From positions 1 to 64,000 of the forward strand of contig JALHLR010000012.1 of the NCBI GenBank assembly GCA_022844475.1: 64,000 bases of DNA, in the 5' to 3' direction. The notes under the pieces are model-generated. The model was not told the DNA's origin. It ran no database searches and saw only the letters and a program-made list of their open reading frames with translations. The DNA comes from Hyphomonadaceae bacterium (GTDB lineage Bacteria > Pseudomonadota > Alphaproteobacteria > Caulobacterales > Hyphomonadaceae). Each line of letters opens with the position of its first letter. Position 1 is the first letter of the stretch. Positions 38,997 to 48,575 of this stretch are shown here, piece after piece. A program made the translations under genes and the position numbers.

Positions 38997-39883
38997 TGCG
39001 CCCCTGCCGTTGCGAGCGACGGCGCCAGCGCAGGCATGAAACGGATGACCAGCGCCGCAGCAACGGTGGCGGCCATCAGCCCATCTAGTCGGTCCAGCAC
39101 GCCGCCATGCCCCGGGAGGAAACCGGACGTATCCTTGACCCCGTAGAGGCGCTTGAAGCGCGACTCCAGCAGGTCGCCAAGCTGCGCCACGATCGACAGC
39201 GCCAGGCCGAACACCAGCCAGTGCGCAAAATCACCGTCGCCCGCCCGCGCCACCGCCGCGCCCGCCAGCCCCGCACACACCAGCGCGCCAATGGCGCCCG
39301 TCCACGTCTTGTTCGGGCTGTCCTTTGGGCTCAGCAATGGCCCGCCAAATCCCCGTCCGGCAAAATACGCGCCCACATCCGTCGTTACGACGATCGCCAG
39401 GATGGCCAGCAGCAGCAGATGCCCGTTTGGCGTCATCTCCCGGATCCAGACGAAGCAGCCAAACGGCAGGCTGGTGTAGATCGCGCCAAACGCCATCGAG
39501 CTGATCGACCCCTTGCCGATATGCGCCAGCCCGCTCGCCACAGCGCACCCAGCCAGCGCCGCCAGCGCCACCGCCTCGATCCCGCGCGTCGCGAGCAGCA
39601 CGGCCGCTGCAGCCGTCACTCCCAGCGTCGTGTACTGCGCCCAGCGCACCCAGCCCGTTTCCGCCTGCGAGGCCATGCGCGTCCACTCGAACGCCGCCAG
39701 AACGCCGCACGCCGCCGTCGCTGCCAGCAGCCAGTACCCCCCGGCCCACACCGCCCAGACGCCCATCGGCGCAAGCACAGCTGCGCTGACGACGCGGAGA
39801 ATAATCTCGCGCCGTCCGCCGCCCTTCGGACCGCCCTCAGGCGCCGAGGCCGCCAAATCGTCTGTCGCGACGTCTGAACGCAT
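38993..39883 (-). CDS. cdsA: phosphatidate cytidylyltransferase
   Basis: Makes CDP-diacylglycerol for phospholipids. About 296 residues, with roughly eight transmembrane helices and the CDP-alcohol signature SRFKRLYGVKDTSGFLPGHG near the C-terminus. The ATG at 39883 overlaps the end of uppS by 47 bases, which is long; the first 25 residues are hydrophilic and not conserved, so a later non-ATG start remains possible. Confidence 0.93.
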   Translation of the reverse strand: MRSDVATDDLAASAPEGGPKGGGRREIILRVVSAAVLAPMGVWAVWAGGYWLLAATAACGVLAAFEWTRMASQAETGWVRWAQYTTLGVTAAAAVLLATRGIEAVALAALAGCAVASGLAHIGKGSISSMAFGAIYTSLPFGCFVWIREMTPNGHLLLLAILAIVVTTDVGAYFAGRGFGGPLLSPKDSPNKTWTGAIGALVCAGLAGAAVARAGDGDFAHWLVFGLALSIVAQLGDLLESRFKRLYGVKDTSGFLPGHGGVLDRLDGLMAATVAAALVIRFMPALAPSLATAGAQ

Positions 39884-40589
39884 CAATCGCCTTCTCGAGG
39901 CTCTCCTTCGTGAAATCCGGCCACAGCTGGTTGATGAACATCAGCTCGGCATACGCCCCGCTCCACAGCAGGAAGTTGCTGAGCCTGACCTCACCGCTGG
40001 TTCGAATGACAAGATCCGGATCGGGCGAATCCGCCGACCAGATCATCCGCGAGATCATCGCCTCATCGATCTCGTCCGGCATCAGCGTGCCAGCCGCAAT
40101 CATCCGGCCTATCTCGCGCATCGCCGCAACAAGCTCGCCGCGCCCGCCATAGTTAAAGGCGATGTTCAGCGTCAGACGCGTGTTGTCCCGCGTGGTGCGC
40201 ACCGCATCGTCGATCAGCTCGAGCAAGTCCTCGCTCAACCCCTCGCGCGAGCCGATGATCCTGATCCGCACGCCGTCCTTGTGAAGCCGCGCCAGGTCCC
40301 GCTTCACGAACATGCGCAGGAGATCGAACAGCGCATCGATCTCCGACTGCGGCCTGTTCCAGTTCTCGGTGGAGAACGCATAGACGCTGAGATGCCCCAG
40401 CCCGAGATCACGCGCCGCCTCCACGGCGAGCCTTAGCGCATCCACGCCAGCCTTGTGCCCGAATGCCCGCGGCATTCCCCGCGCCTTCGCCCACCTGCCA
40501 TTCCCATCCATGATGATGGCAACGTGCTTCGGCGGCGACCGCAGGGTCGCCACGTCCACATCCGTCGAGGAGGGCTTGGGCTCGCTCAC
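39837..40589 (-). CDS. uppS: undecaprenyl diphosphate synthase
   Basis: Builds the C55 carrier for peptidoglycan and other wall polymers. 250 residues with [14 protein letters not shown] (25-38), [16 protein letters not shown], and [18 protein letters not shown]. The start overlaps the frr stop as ATGA; the end overlaps cdsA. Confidence 0.96.
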   Translation of the reverse strand: MSEPKPSSTDVDVATLRSPPKHVAIIMDGNGRWAKARGMPRAFGHKAGVDALRLAVEAARDLGLGHLSVYAFSTENWNRPQSEIDALFDLLRMFVKRDLARLHKDGVRIRIIGSREGLSEDLLELIDDAVRTTRDNTRLTLNIAFNYGGRGELVAAMREIGRMIAAGTLMPDEIDEAMISRMIWSADSPDPDLVIRTSGEVRLSNFLLWSGAYAELMFINQLWPDFTKESLEKAIDAFRRRDRRFGGLGA

Positions 40590-41146
40590 ACCTGCATGAT
40601 CTCTTCGGCTTTGTGCTTCAGCAGGTCGTCGATCATCTTGATGTGCGTATCCGTCACCTTCTGCACGTCGTTCGAGCGGCCCTTGGCCTGGTCCTCGCTC
40701 AATCCGCCGGCCTTCTCGATGCGCTTGATCAGCTCCATCCCGTCACGCCGCACATTCCGCACCGCTACGCGAGCGCTCTCGGCGAACTGCCCTGCCAGCT
40801 TCTGCAGTTCCTTGCGCCGCTCCTCGCTGAGCGGCGGGATCGGGATGCGCAGCGTCTGCCCGTCGGTGATAGGGTTCAGCCCCAGCGGCGCCTCGCGAAT
40901 GGCGCGATCGACAGCGCCCACAACGCTCTTGTCCCACACACTCACGCTCAGCATCCGCGCATCCGACGCCGACACCGACGCCACCTGGTTGATCGGCGTG
41001 GGCGTGCCATACGCCACCACCACGATCGTATCGAGCAGATGGATCGAGGCGCGGCCCGTGCGCAGGCCGCTGAATTCTGTCTTGAGCGACGCGATCGCGC
41101 CGTCCATGCGCTTCTCGACTGTCTTGAGGTCGAAGGTCTCGGGCAT
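40586..41146 (-). CDS. frr: ribosome recycling factor
   Basis: Splits post-termination ribosomes with EF-G. 186 residues, the usual length: [21 protein letters not shown] in the first helix, two-domain pattern, and the C-terminal helix [12 protein letters not shown]...[11 protein letters not shown]. Part of rpsB-tsf-pyrH-frr, 12 bases after pyrH. Confidence 0.97.
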   Translation of the reverse strand: MPETFDLKTVEKRMDGAIASLKTEFSGLRTGRASIHLLDTIVVVAYGTPTPINQVASVSASDARMLSVSVWDKSVVGAVDRAIREAPLGLNPITDGQTLRIPIPPLSEERRKELQKLAGQFAESARVAVRNVRRDGMELIKRIEKAGGLSEDQAKGRSNDVQKVTDTHIKMIDDLLKHKAEEIMQV

Positions 41147-41158
41147 CGCTTCCCTCTC

Positions 41159-41893
41159 CTACTTCTTTTTGCCGCTGATCACGGTCGACACGCCTTGCCC
41201 CGTCAGCACGTTCCTGAGGCCGCCGCGGTCACGGATCCGGAAGACCACGATCGGAATCTTGTTTTCCTTGAGCAGGCTGATGGCGGTCGCATCCATCACC
41301 TTCAGCTCCTTCGACAGCACTTCCATGTAGTCGAGCGTATCGAACCGCGTCGCGTCTGCATCGACCTTCGGGTCCGACGTATAGACACCGTCGACCTGCG
41401 TGCCCTTCAGCATCGCATCGCAATTCATCTCCGCCGCGCGCAGGGCCGCTCCCGTATCCGTGGTGAAGAACGGATTGCCCGTGCCCGCCGCGAAGATCAC
41501 GACGCGGCCCTTCTCCATGTGCCGAACCGCACGGCGGCGAATGAACGGCTCGCAGATCGACATCATCGTGATGCCCGACTGCACCCGCGTCGGGACGCCG
41601 AGGCTCTCCAGCGAATTCTGCATCACCAGTGCGTTCATTACGGTCGCCAGCATGCCCATGTGGTCGGCCTGCGCGCGCTCCATGCCCGCATCCACGCCCC
41701 ACTTGCCGCGCCAGATATTGCCGCCGCCGATCACAAGACAGATCTGGCAGCCCAGCTCGATCGCGCCCTTGATCTCTTCGGCATACTTCGTCACCGCCGG
41801 AACATCGATGCCGTAGCCCTGCTCTCCCATGAGGGCCTCGCCTGATATCTTCAGGAGCACCCGTTTGTACTTGAGATCAGCGTGGTCGGTCAT
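41159..41893 (-). CDS. pyrH: UMP kinase
   Basis: Phosphorylates UMP to UDP; hexameric amino-acid-kinase fold. 244 residues with [36 protein letters not shown] and a Val-Ile-Ser-Gly-Lys-Lys-Lys end. The ATG at 41893 has GGAG eight bases upstream; a longer open frame to 42031 would overlap tsf and is discarded. It lies 97 bases after tsf; that gap contains a CGGCCCGG/CCGGGCCG hairpin (41924-41951). Confidence 0.96.
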   Translation of the reverse strand: MTDHADLKYKRVLLKISGEALMGEQGYGIDVPAVTKYAEEIKGAIELGCQICLVIGGGNIWRGKWGVDAGMERAQADHMGMLATVMNALVMQNSLESLGVPTRVQSGITMMSICEPFIRRRAVRHMEKGRVVIFAAGTGNPFFTTDTGAALRAAEMNCDAMLKGTQVDGVYTSDPKVDADATRFDTLDYMEVLSKELKVMDATAISLLKENKIPIVVFRIRDRGGLRNVLTGQGVSTVISGKKK

Positions 41894-41923
41894 CTTGCCT
41901 GCTCCACCGCCCTTTTGTGTGGA

Positions 41924-41951
41924 CGGCCCGGACGCATGACACGCCGGGCCG
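41924..41951. repeat. hairpin between tsf and pyrH
   Basis: CGGCCCGG (41924-41931) and CCGGGCCG (41944-41951) make an 8-bp perfect stem with a 12-base loop. No T-run follows; a smaller CCGCG/CGCGG hairpin lies at 41963-41976. Probably a partial attenuator or RNA-stability element. Confidence 0.4.
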
Positions 41952-41990
41952 CCAGACTCTACCCGCGAATACGCGGATTCCGCAAAGGCT

Positions 41991-42920
41991 TTACGCTTTC
42001 GGCTTCGCGAAGGACGCAACTTCCGCCGCAAAGTCGGACGTGGCCTTTTCGATGCCTTCGCCCACTTCGTAGCGGATGAAGCCCTTCAGCTTCACGGGCG
42101 TGCCGAATTCCTTGGCGTGCTTCTCGATGAAGCCGCCCACGGTCACGTCCGGGTCCATCACGAAAGCCTGCTCGATCAGCACTGATTCCTGATAGAACTT
42201 GCGGATCCGGCCCTCGACCATCTTCTCGATGACGTTGGCTGGCTTGCCCGACTCGGAGGCCTGGGCGGTCAGGATCTGCTTTTCCTTCTCGACCACGGCC
42301 GGATCGAGTTCCGCCGTCGTCGCGGCCAGCGGCTTCGCAGATGCAACGTGCATCGCAACCTTGCGGCCGAGGTCCATCAGGCGGGTCTTGTCGGCGGTCG
42401 ATTCGAGCGCGACCAGCACGCCGATCTTGCCCATGCCCTCAGCGGCCACGTTGTGCAGGTAGGACGCGACAACGCCATCGCTGACCGACATCGCATCCGC
42501 GCGGCGCAGCGTCATGTTCTCGCCGATCTTGGCCACAAGACCGACCAGCATCTCGCCGATCGTGTTGCCTTGCGACGACTTGGAATGCAGCGCCTTGGCA
42601 GCATCGCCGCCATTCGCCAGCGCCGCGCCGGCGACTTCACGCACCGCAGCCTGGAACTCGGCATTCTTGCCGACGAAGTCGGTTTCGGAGTTCACCTCGA
42701 CAAGGGCCGCCGACGTGCCGCTGGAGGCGAGACCGACCAGGCCCTCGGCCGCGATGCGGTCAGCCTTCTTGGCGGCTTTCAGGATGCCCTTCTCGCGCAG
42801 CCAGTCCCCTGCCGCTTCGATATCGCCGTTGTTTTCGACGAGCGCCTTCTTGGCGTCCATCATGCCTGCGCCGGTCTTGTCGCGCAGCTGTTTTACGAGC
42901 GCGGCGCTGATCTCAGCCAT
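41991..42920 (-). CDS. tsf: translation elongation factor Ts
   Basis: Nucleotide exchange factor for EF-Tu. 309 residues with the N-terminal UBA-like region ([20 protein letters not shown]), the TDFVGKN motif of the core domain and a C-terminal module. The ATG at 42920 follows AGGAG by seven bases. rpsB lies 125 bases upstream; two hairpins occupy the space between. Confidence 0.97.
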   Translation of the reverse strand: MAEISAALVKQLRDKTGAGMMDAKKALVENNGDIEAAGDWLREKGILKAAKKADRIAAEGLVGLASSGTSAALVEVNSETDFVGKNAEFQAAVREVAGAALANGGDAAKALHSKSSQGNTIGEMLVGLVAKIGENMTLRRADAMSVSDGVVASYLHNVAAEGMGKIGVLVALESTADKTRLMDLGRKVAMHVASAKPLAATTAELDPAVVEKEKQILTAQASESGKPANVIEKMVEGRIRKFYQESVLIEQAFVMDPDVTVGGFIEKHAKEFGTPVKLKGFIRYEVGEGIEKATSDFAAEVASFAKPKA

Positions 42921-42950
42921 GTCATGTCTCCTGAGTTCATCCCTGTGGCC

Positions 42951-42966
42951 GCGGTTCGAAAACCGC
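42951..42966. repeat. short hairpin upstream of tsf
   Basis: GCGGTT-CGAA-AACCGC, a perfect 6-bp stem, just upstream of the tsf ribosome site. Confidence 0.4.
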
Positions 42967-43005
42967 GCTCCGCAGGCTGGTTCAAACTGTCCGTCGCAAG
43001 AGCGG

Positions 43006-43033
43006 CATGCCGGCGCACTGTGCCGCCGGCATG
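43006..43033. repeat. hairpin after the rpsB stop
   Basis: CATGCCGGCG (43006-43015) and CGCCGGCATG (43024-43033) form a perfect 10-bp stem 12 bases after the rpsB stop. It lacks a T-run, so partial termination or protection of the rpsB 3' end is the likely role. Confidence 0.5.
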
Positions 43034-43045
43034 TCCGCAATTGCG

Positions 43046-43822
43046 TTACTGCGCTTCGGCCGTCGCCGTTACGGCCAGCGCCGGTTCGTTGACTTCGGCG
43101 CGGGCGCCTAGGTCTTCGCCCGAGGCCATCGACGAATCCGACATGCCGTCAAGAACGGCGTCGGCAATGAGGTTGCAGTAGAGCTGGATGGCACGCGCGG
43201 CGTCGTCATTGCCCGGGATCGGGAAGTCGACTTCCTGAGGGTCACAATTGGTGTCGATGATCGCAACAACCGGAATGCCCAGTTTGCGGGCTTCCTTGAC
43301 GGCGATCGCTTCCTTGTTGGTGTCGATCACGAACATCAGGTCCGGCAGACCGCCCATGTTGCGGATGCCGCCAAGCACGCGCTGAAGCTTGGCCTGCTCG
43401 CGCTGGAGACCTAGAAGTTCCTTTTTCGTAAGACCGGTCTCGCCACCAGCCTGCAGCATGTCGTCGAGATCGCGCAGGCGCTTGATCGAGTTCGACACGG
43501 TCGCCCAGTTGGTCAGCGTGCCGCCGAGCCAGCGATCGTTCATGAAGTATTGCGCGCAGCGGCCAGCGGCCTCCGCGATCGCATCGGCGGCCTGGCGCTT
43601 CGTGCCGACGAACAGCACGCGCCCGCCCTTGGCGGCCGTCTCGCGAACCTTCACCAGCGCCTGGTGCAGCAGTGGCACGGACTGGGAGAGGTCGATGATA
43701 TGGATGCCGGACCGTTCGCCGAAGATGAACCCCTGCATTTTGGGGTTCCAGCGGTGAACCTGGTGTCCGAAGTGTGCGCCAGCTTCAAGCAATTGACGCA
43801 TGGAAAAATCGGGAAGTGCCAA
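43046..43822 (-). CDS. rpsB: 30S ribosomal protein S2
   Basis: 258 residues. The family N-terminus ([20 protein letters not shown]) begins at a TTG at 43822, with AGGAG seven bases before it; the next in-frame ATG would remove conserved residues, so TTG is the real start. Later motifs: [39 protein letters not shown] and [13 protein letters not shown]. First gene of rpsB-tsf-pyrH-frr, with a sigma-70-type promoter about 90 bases upstream. Confidence 0.97.
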   Translation of the reverse strand: MALPDFSMRQLLEAGAHFGHQVHRWNPKMQGFIFGERSGIHIIDLSQSVPLLHQALVKVRETAAKGGRVLFVGTKRQAADAIAEAAGRCAQYFMNDRWLGGTLTNWATVSNSIKRLRDLDDMLQAGGETGLTKKELLGLQREQAKLQRVLGGIRNMGGLPDLMFVIDTNKEAIAVKEARKLGIPVVAIIDTNCDPQEVDFPIPGNDDAARAIQLYCNLIADAVLDGMSDSSMASGEDLGARAEVNEPALAVTATAEAQ

Positions 43823-44405
43823 TGTAGTCTCCTGATCCGGTTGGCCGCCGCGGACAGAACAGGCTTGCGCCCGCACCGGAATGGGTCCGCGTGTCGGAAT
43901 GGCGCGCGTTATACCCGTATTTCCGGCTCCGGCAAGCTTTCCGGCTTACTGCGGCTGCCAGCACCAGCCCTCCCACACCAGCCTCCACCAGAGCCGTCAG
44001 GTTCTGGACGCCAGATTTTGGCTGTCATTCGAGCAGATTCAAAGCACTACACCGATAAAGCCCGCCGTTTCCCGACACGTGCGTCGCCCCGCATGGAGGA
44101 CGGCCCTACACCGTTCAACAGCGCAGGGTGGATGCAGGCGAGCGTGAAGAGCCTCTCGGACCAACGTGACGGGGCGATTTTACAGAAACTGGTCCTAAAC
44201 AGGCAGGCCCGCACGCCGGCAGCCTCAACGGCGCCAAGCGGATGACATGCAGGCCGCTGTGCGCAGGCTGCCGCTCAACACCTGCCGGGGAGGCGGGATC
44301 TGCGAACCCTTCTGTCTACCGGCAGCTTCGCCCACAAGCGGAGACCCAGAGAGACAGAATCACAGGCGGTTCACACCGGCCAGAAGGAGAGCGCGTGTCC
44401 GGCCC
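43823..44405. other. 583-base region without a gene between dnaE and rpsB
   Basis: The part near rpsB holds its promoter. In the rest I find no frame with a plausible ribosome site and no T-run terminator after dnaE. A 7-bp inverted repeat GCTGCCG/CGGCAGC (44267-44273, 44320-44326) encloses about 46 bases. Confidence 0.5.
43908..43935 (-). promoter_or_regulatory. rpsB promoter
   Basis: Minus-strand TTGCCG (43935-43930), 16-base spacer, TATAAC (43913-43908). Transcription would start near 43900, giving a leader of about 80 bases. Confidence 0.65.
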
Positions 44406-47400
44406 CTAAGCCGCTGCCGGCCGCACCTGGTTTACGCCCGGCACCGACTTGAACGCCTGCATCGCGACGAAATCCACCGGGTACTTGCCCTCAAGCGCAA
44501 TCGTCACCACCCGATCGCCCTCGACCGGTATCTCCAGATGGATCGCCCCCAGCGCGTTCTGCGATGGCGACTTCTTCAGCCCCTCCGCCACGCTGGCAAT
44601 CCGCCCAAGCGGCGCATCCGGCGCCAGCCGCACCAGCAGCGTCTCGTGCGCACCAATGGATGCCTTGCTCAGCTCCTTCACGCTGTCCATCGAGAAGCGA
44701 AGCTCCTCCTCGACCTTCCGTACGCGGACCATCACCAGAACCCGTCCACCGACCTCCAGCGAGTCGCGCGAGCTCTGCAGCAGGTCATCATTCACGAACA
44801 ACTCATACTCACCCGAAGGATCAGACAGCGTGACGATTGCAAACTTGCCCCCGGCCTTTGCCGGCTTCTCGACCCGCGCCCGGATCACACCGATCATCGT
44901 CAGCATGTTCCGCTCGCGTCCCACGATCTCGCGCTCCGCAGCCAGCGTCACGCGCGACCGCATGGTGCCCAGCAAGTCGTCCAGCGGATGTCCCGACAGG
45001 AAGAACCCAACACTCGCCAGCTCATTGTCGAGCCGATCGGACTCGCCCCATGCCGGCGCATCCGGGAGGCGCATCGCCTGCTTCGGCTGGTCGCCGAACA
45101 GGCTGACCTGATTGGAACTGCGATCCTGCTCTGCCGCTGCCGCAAGCGCCGATAGCACGGGCGCCGCAGCAAACGCCCTCGCCCGGTTCGGCTCGATGGG
45201 CGTGAACGCCCCCGCCTTTGCCAGCGCCTCGAAACACCGCCGGTTCACCAGTCGCGGATCGACGCGCTCGGCAAAATCCTGCAGGTCCTTGAACCGCTCC
45301 GTCTGCCGCGCCACTTCCACAGACAGCATCGCCGGCTTGCCCACGCCCTTGATGGCGCCCAGCGCATACCGGACGCTCTCGTTCTCGACCGTGAAGTCGG
45401 CGCATGAATGGTTTATGTCCGGCGGCAGCACCGGCACCCCCATCCGCCGCGCTTCCTGGAAGAACACAGCCAGCTTGTCGGTGTTGCCCGCATCCAGGCT
45501 CATGGATGCAGCGAGGAACTCAACCGGGTGGTTCGCCTTGAGCCACGCCGTCTGGTAGGTCAGCAATGCGTACGGCGCAGAGTGAGATTTGTTGAAGCCG
45601 TAGTCCGCGAACTTCGCGCAGGCTTCAAACGTCATGTCGGCATCGGACTCCTTGATGCCTTTCTTCAGCGCGCCTTCCATGAAGCGCACGCGCTGCTTGT
45701 CCATCTCGGCGCGGATCTTCTTGCCCATCGCTCGGCGCAGCAGGTCGGCCTCGCCAAATGAATAGTCCGCCATGTCCCGCGCGACCTGCATCACTTGTTC
45801 CTGGTAAGTGATGATCCCAAATGTCGGCTCGAGGATCGGCTTCAGCCAGGGCGTCAGCGTCTCAGTGTAGTAGGTAGTCTCTTCGAGACCCTTCTTCCGG
45901 TTGCAATAAGTCGGGATGTTCGCCATCGGCCCCGGCCGATACAGCGCCACAAGAACGATCAGGTCCTCGAACCTGTCGGGCACCATGTCGACCAGCGCCC
46001 GCCGCATGCCCTGGCTTTCAACCTGGAACACGCCGACCACATCGCCCTTCTGCAACATTTCATAAGTCTTCGCGTCATCCAGCGGCAGCCGCGCAAGATC
46101 AACAGTGACCCCCTTGTCCGCGATCATCTTGATCGCGCGATCGATAACGGTCAGCGTCTTCAGTCCAAGAAAGTCGAACTTCACGAGGCCGGCGGCTTCC
46201 GCCCATTTCATGTTGAACTGGCTGGCCGGGATGTCCGACCGCGGATCGCGATAGAGCCCGACCAGATCAACCAGCGGCCGGTCACCGATCACGATGCCAG
46301 CAGCGTGGGTCGAAGCGTTGCGATACAGCCCCTCCAGCTGTTGCGCCGTCTCGAACAGGTGCGCGACTTCCTCCTCGGCCTCGATCGCCTCGTCGAGCTT
46401 CGGCTCCATCTCCCGCGCCTCCGCGAGAGTCGGCGGCTTGGCGGGATTGAACGGAACGAGCTTGGCCAGCTTGTCGACCTGATGGAAGGGCAGCTGCAGC
46501 ACACGCCCCACATCGCGCAGGACGGCCCGCGCCTGCAGCGTACCGAACGTGATGATCTGCGACACGCGATCCGCGCCATAGCGCTGGCGCACATACTCGA
46601 TCACTTCGCCGCGCCGTTCCTGGCAGAAGTCGATGTCGAAGTCAGGCATCGAGACACGCTCAGGATTCAGGAAGCGCTCGAAAAGCAGTCCAAACCGGAT
46701 CGGATCAAGGTCGGTGATCGTCAGCACCCACGCGACAAGCGAACCGGCGCCCGACCCCCGACCCGGCCCGACGGGAATGTCATGCGCCTTCGCCCACTTG
46801 ATGAAGTCCGCAACGATCAGAAAGTAGCCCGGAAACCCCATCCGTTCGATAATGCCCAATTCGTAGGCCAACCTGTCCTCGTAGACGGACACCTCGGCCG
46901 CAGGCTGCACGATCTTGAGCCGCGCCTTCAGCCCCGCCTCGGCCTGCAACCGCAGTTCCGCCGCCTCATCCCGCCCGCGCCCGGTGTCGAACGGCGGCAG
47001 GATCGGCTTGTGCTTGGTCGGCCTGAAGGCACAGCGCTTCGCGATCTCGACCGTCGACTCCAGCGCCTCCGGCAAGTCCGAAAAGGCAGCCATCATCTCG
47101 GCCGGCGACTTGAGATATTGCTGCGGCGATACGCGCGGTCGATCTGCCTGGCTCACATAGGCCGAGTTCGCGATGCACATCAGCACGTCATGCACGGGGT
47201 GCTGTTCAGGCTTCGCAAAGCGCACATCGCACGTCGCAACCAGCGGCAGGCCGAGCTCATAGGCGAGTTCAACCATCACGCCTTCGGCAGCGGCCTCCTC
47301 CTGGATTCCGTGCCGCTGCAACTCGACATACAGTCGATCACCGAATGCCGCGTACAGCTCCTGCAGCCGCGCACGCACTTCGGGGACCTTTCCGGCCGCC

Positions 47401-47825
47401 GCGCGCCGGTTCAGCAGCCCACCCCCACCACCCGTCAGGCAGATCAGCCCGTCAGAATGTTCGATCAGGGTCGCCAGCGACACCTGGTTGTCACTGCCGG
47501 CCGGCGTAAGGAACGAAGCCGACGAAAGCTTCATCAGGTTGCGATAGCCGGCCAGGTTCTGCGCAATCAGCGCCAGCGAACCCGTTTCGCCCGAAACGCC
47601 AGGCTCAAGGATGGACAGCGTCAGTCCAGTGATGGACTGCACGCCCTGCTCTGTCAGCGCATCGGCAAGCTCGAGCGCGGCAAACAGGTTGGCGTCGGTG
47701 ACCGCAACGGCAGGCACTGCATTCGCCGCCGCCCACTTCGCCAGATCCTTCGGGCGGATCATGCTCTGCAGCAGCGACAGCGCCGTCCGCACGCGCAGGT
47801 GGATGAAACGTGGCGCTTCCGTCAT
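44406..47825 (-). CDS. dnaE: DNA polymerase III alpha subunit
   Basis: Replicative polymerase catalytic subunit. 1139 residues: PHP domain at the N-terminus (FIHLRVRTALSLLQS; AVTDANLFAALE), polymerase core with the catalytic aspartates in MPDFDIDFCQERR, GRGSGAGSLVAWVL, HAAGIVIGD, then the OB fold and C-terminal tau-binding region. The length is typical of DnaE1. It lies 27 bases after lolD on the same strand. Confidence 0.97.
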   Translation of the reverse strand: MTEAPRFIHLRVRTALSLLQSMIRPKDLAKWAAANAVPAVAVTDANLFAALELADALTEQGVQSITGLTLSILEPGVSGETGSLALIAQNLAGYRNLMKLSSASFLTPAGSDNQVSLATLIEHSDGLICLTGGGGGLLNRRAAAGKVPEVRARLQELYAAFGDRLYVELQRHGIQEEAAAEGVMVELAYELGLPLVATCDVRFAKPEQHPVHDVLMCIANSAYVSQADRPRVSPQQYLKSPAEMMAAFSDLPEALESTVEIAKRCAFRPTKHKPILPPFDTGRGRDEAAELRLQAEAGLKARLKIVQPAAEVSVYEDRLAYELGIIERMGFPGYFLIVADFIKWAKAHDIPVGPGRGSGAGSLVAWVLTITDLDPIRFGLLFERFLNPERVSMPDFDIDFCQERRGEVIEYVRQRYGADRVSQIITFGTLQARAVLRDVGRVLQLPFHQVDKLAKLVPFNPAKPPTLAEAREMEPKLDEAIEAEEEVAHLFETAQQLEGLYRNASTHAAGIVIGDRPLVDLVGLYRDPRSDIPASQFNMKWAEAAGLVKFDFLGLKTLTVIDRAIKMIADKGVTVDLARLPLDDAKTYEMLQKGDVVGVFQVESQGMRRALVDMVPDRFEDLIVLVALYRPGPMANIPTYCNRKKGLEETTYYTETLTPWLKPILEPTFGIITYQEQVMQVARDMADYSFGEADLLRRAMGKKIRAEMDKQRVRFMEGALKKGIKESDADMTFEACAKFADYGFNKSHSAPYALLTYQTAWLKANHPVEFLAASMSLDAGNTDKLAVFFQEARRMGVPVLPPDINHSCADFTVENESVRYALGAIKGVGKPAMLSVEVARQTERFKDLQDFAERVDPRLVNRRCFEALAKAGAFTPIEPNRARAFAAAPVLSALAAAAEQDRSSNQVSLFGDQPKQAMRLPDAPAWGESDRLDNELASVGFFLSGHPLDDLLGTMRSRVTLAAEREIVGRERNMLTMIGVIRARVEKPAKAGGKFAIVTLSDPSGEYELFVNDDLLQSSRDSLEVGGRVLVMVRVRKVEEELRFSMDSVKELSKASIGAHETLLVRLAPDAPLGRIASVAEGLKKSPSQNALGAIHLEIPVEGDRVVTIALEGKYPVDFVAMQAFKSVPGVNQVRPAAA

Positions 47826-47852
47826 CTCAGGCCTCGGTCGGTCAGGCCGAAC

Positions 47853-48575
47853 CTAAACCTGCTCGGCTCTCGCCGGCGCAGGCTCAAGTCTGCCCTCGTG
47901 GAGCGTCAGGACGCGGTCCATCACGCTTGTCAGTTCCACGTTATGGGTCGCGACGAGGACCGCCACCCCTTCCTGCTTCGCAATGTCGAAAAGGTTCTGG
48001 AAAACCACGCGGGATGTGTTCGGATCCAGGTTCCCCGTCGGCTCGTCCGCAATCAGCACCTTCGGCCGATTGGCCAACGAACGCGCGATCGCCACGCGCT
48101 GCTGTTCACCGCCGGAAAGCTGGCCAGGACGATGGTGATCACGCTCGACCAACCCCATCTGCCGCAACAGCTCCTGCCCGCGCTTACGGGCCTTGCCGCG
48201 CGACATGCCGTTGATCATCAGCGGGGCCGCCACATTGTCGACGGCGTTGAGTTCCGGCAGCAGGTGGTGGAACTGATAGACGAAGCCCAGTTGCATACGC
48301 CGCGCCAGCGTTCGCGCATCATCCGACATCGTCAGCGCATTCTTCCCGTTGAACAGCACCTCCCCCCGATCGGGCTTCTCAAGCAGACCCGCCACGTGCA
48401 GCAGCGTAGACTTTCCGGAACCCGACGGACCGATCAGCCCGGTCATCTCGCCGGGACGCAAGTCGAGATTGATGCCGCGCAGCACGTGCAGAATCTTGTC
48501 GCCAGACTTGTACTGGCGCTCGACGTTCTTCAGCGACAGCACGGGCTGCACAGGGGAAGACGACTCCATCATCAT
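47853..48575 (-). CDS. lolD: lipoprotein-releasing ABC transporter ATPase LolD
   Basis: Powers extraction of outer-membrane lipoproteins from the inner membrane. 240 residues with Walker [11 protein letters not shown]-loop YQFHHLLPE (a LolD/MacB-family mark), signature [16 protein letters not shown], and Walker [13 protein letters not shown]. Its start overlaps the lolC stop as ATGA. Confidence 0.95.
   Translation of the reverse strand: MMMESSSPVQPVLSLKNVERQYKSGDKILHVLRGINLDLRPGEMTGLIGPSGSGKSTLLHVAGLLEKPDRGEVLFNGKNALTMSDDARTLARRMQLGFVYQFHHLLPELNAVDNVAAPLMINGMSRGKARKRGQELLRQMGLVERDHHRPGQLSGGEQQRVAIARSLANRPKVLIADEPTGNLDPNTSRVVFQNLFDIAKQEGVAVLVATHNVELTSVMDRVLTLHEGRLEPAPARAEQV

Noticed and set aside
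44284-44325. Sequence resembling the 3' part of a serine tRNA on the minus strand
   Set aside because: The T-loop has the wrong length and there is no matching acceptor strand upstream.
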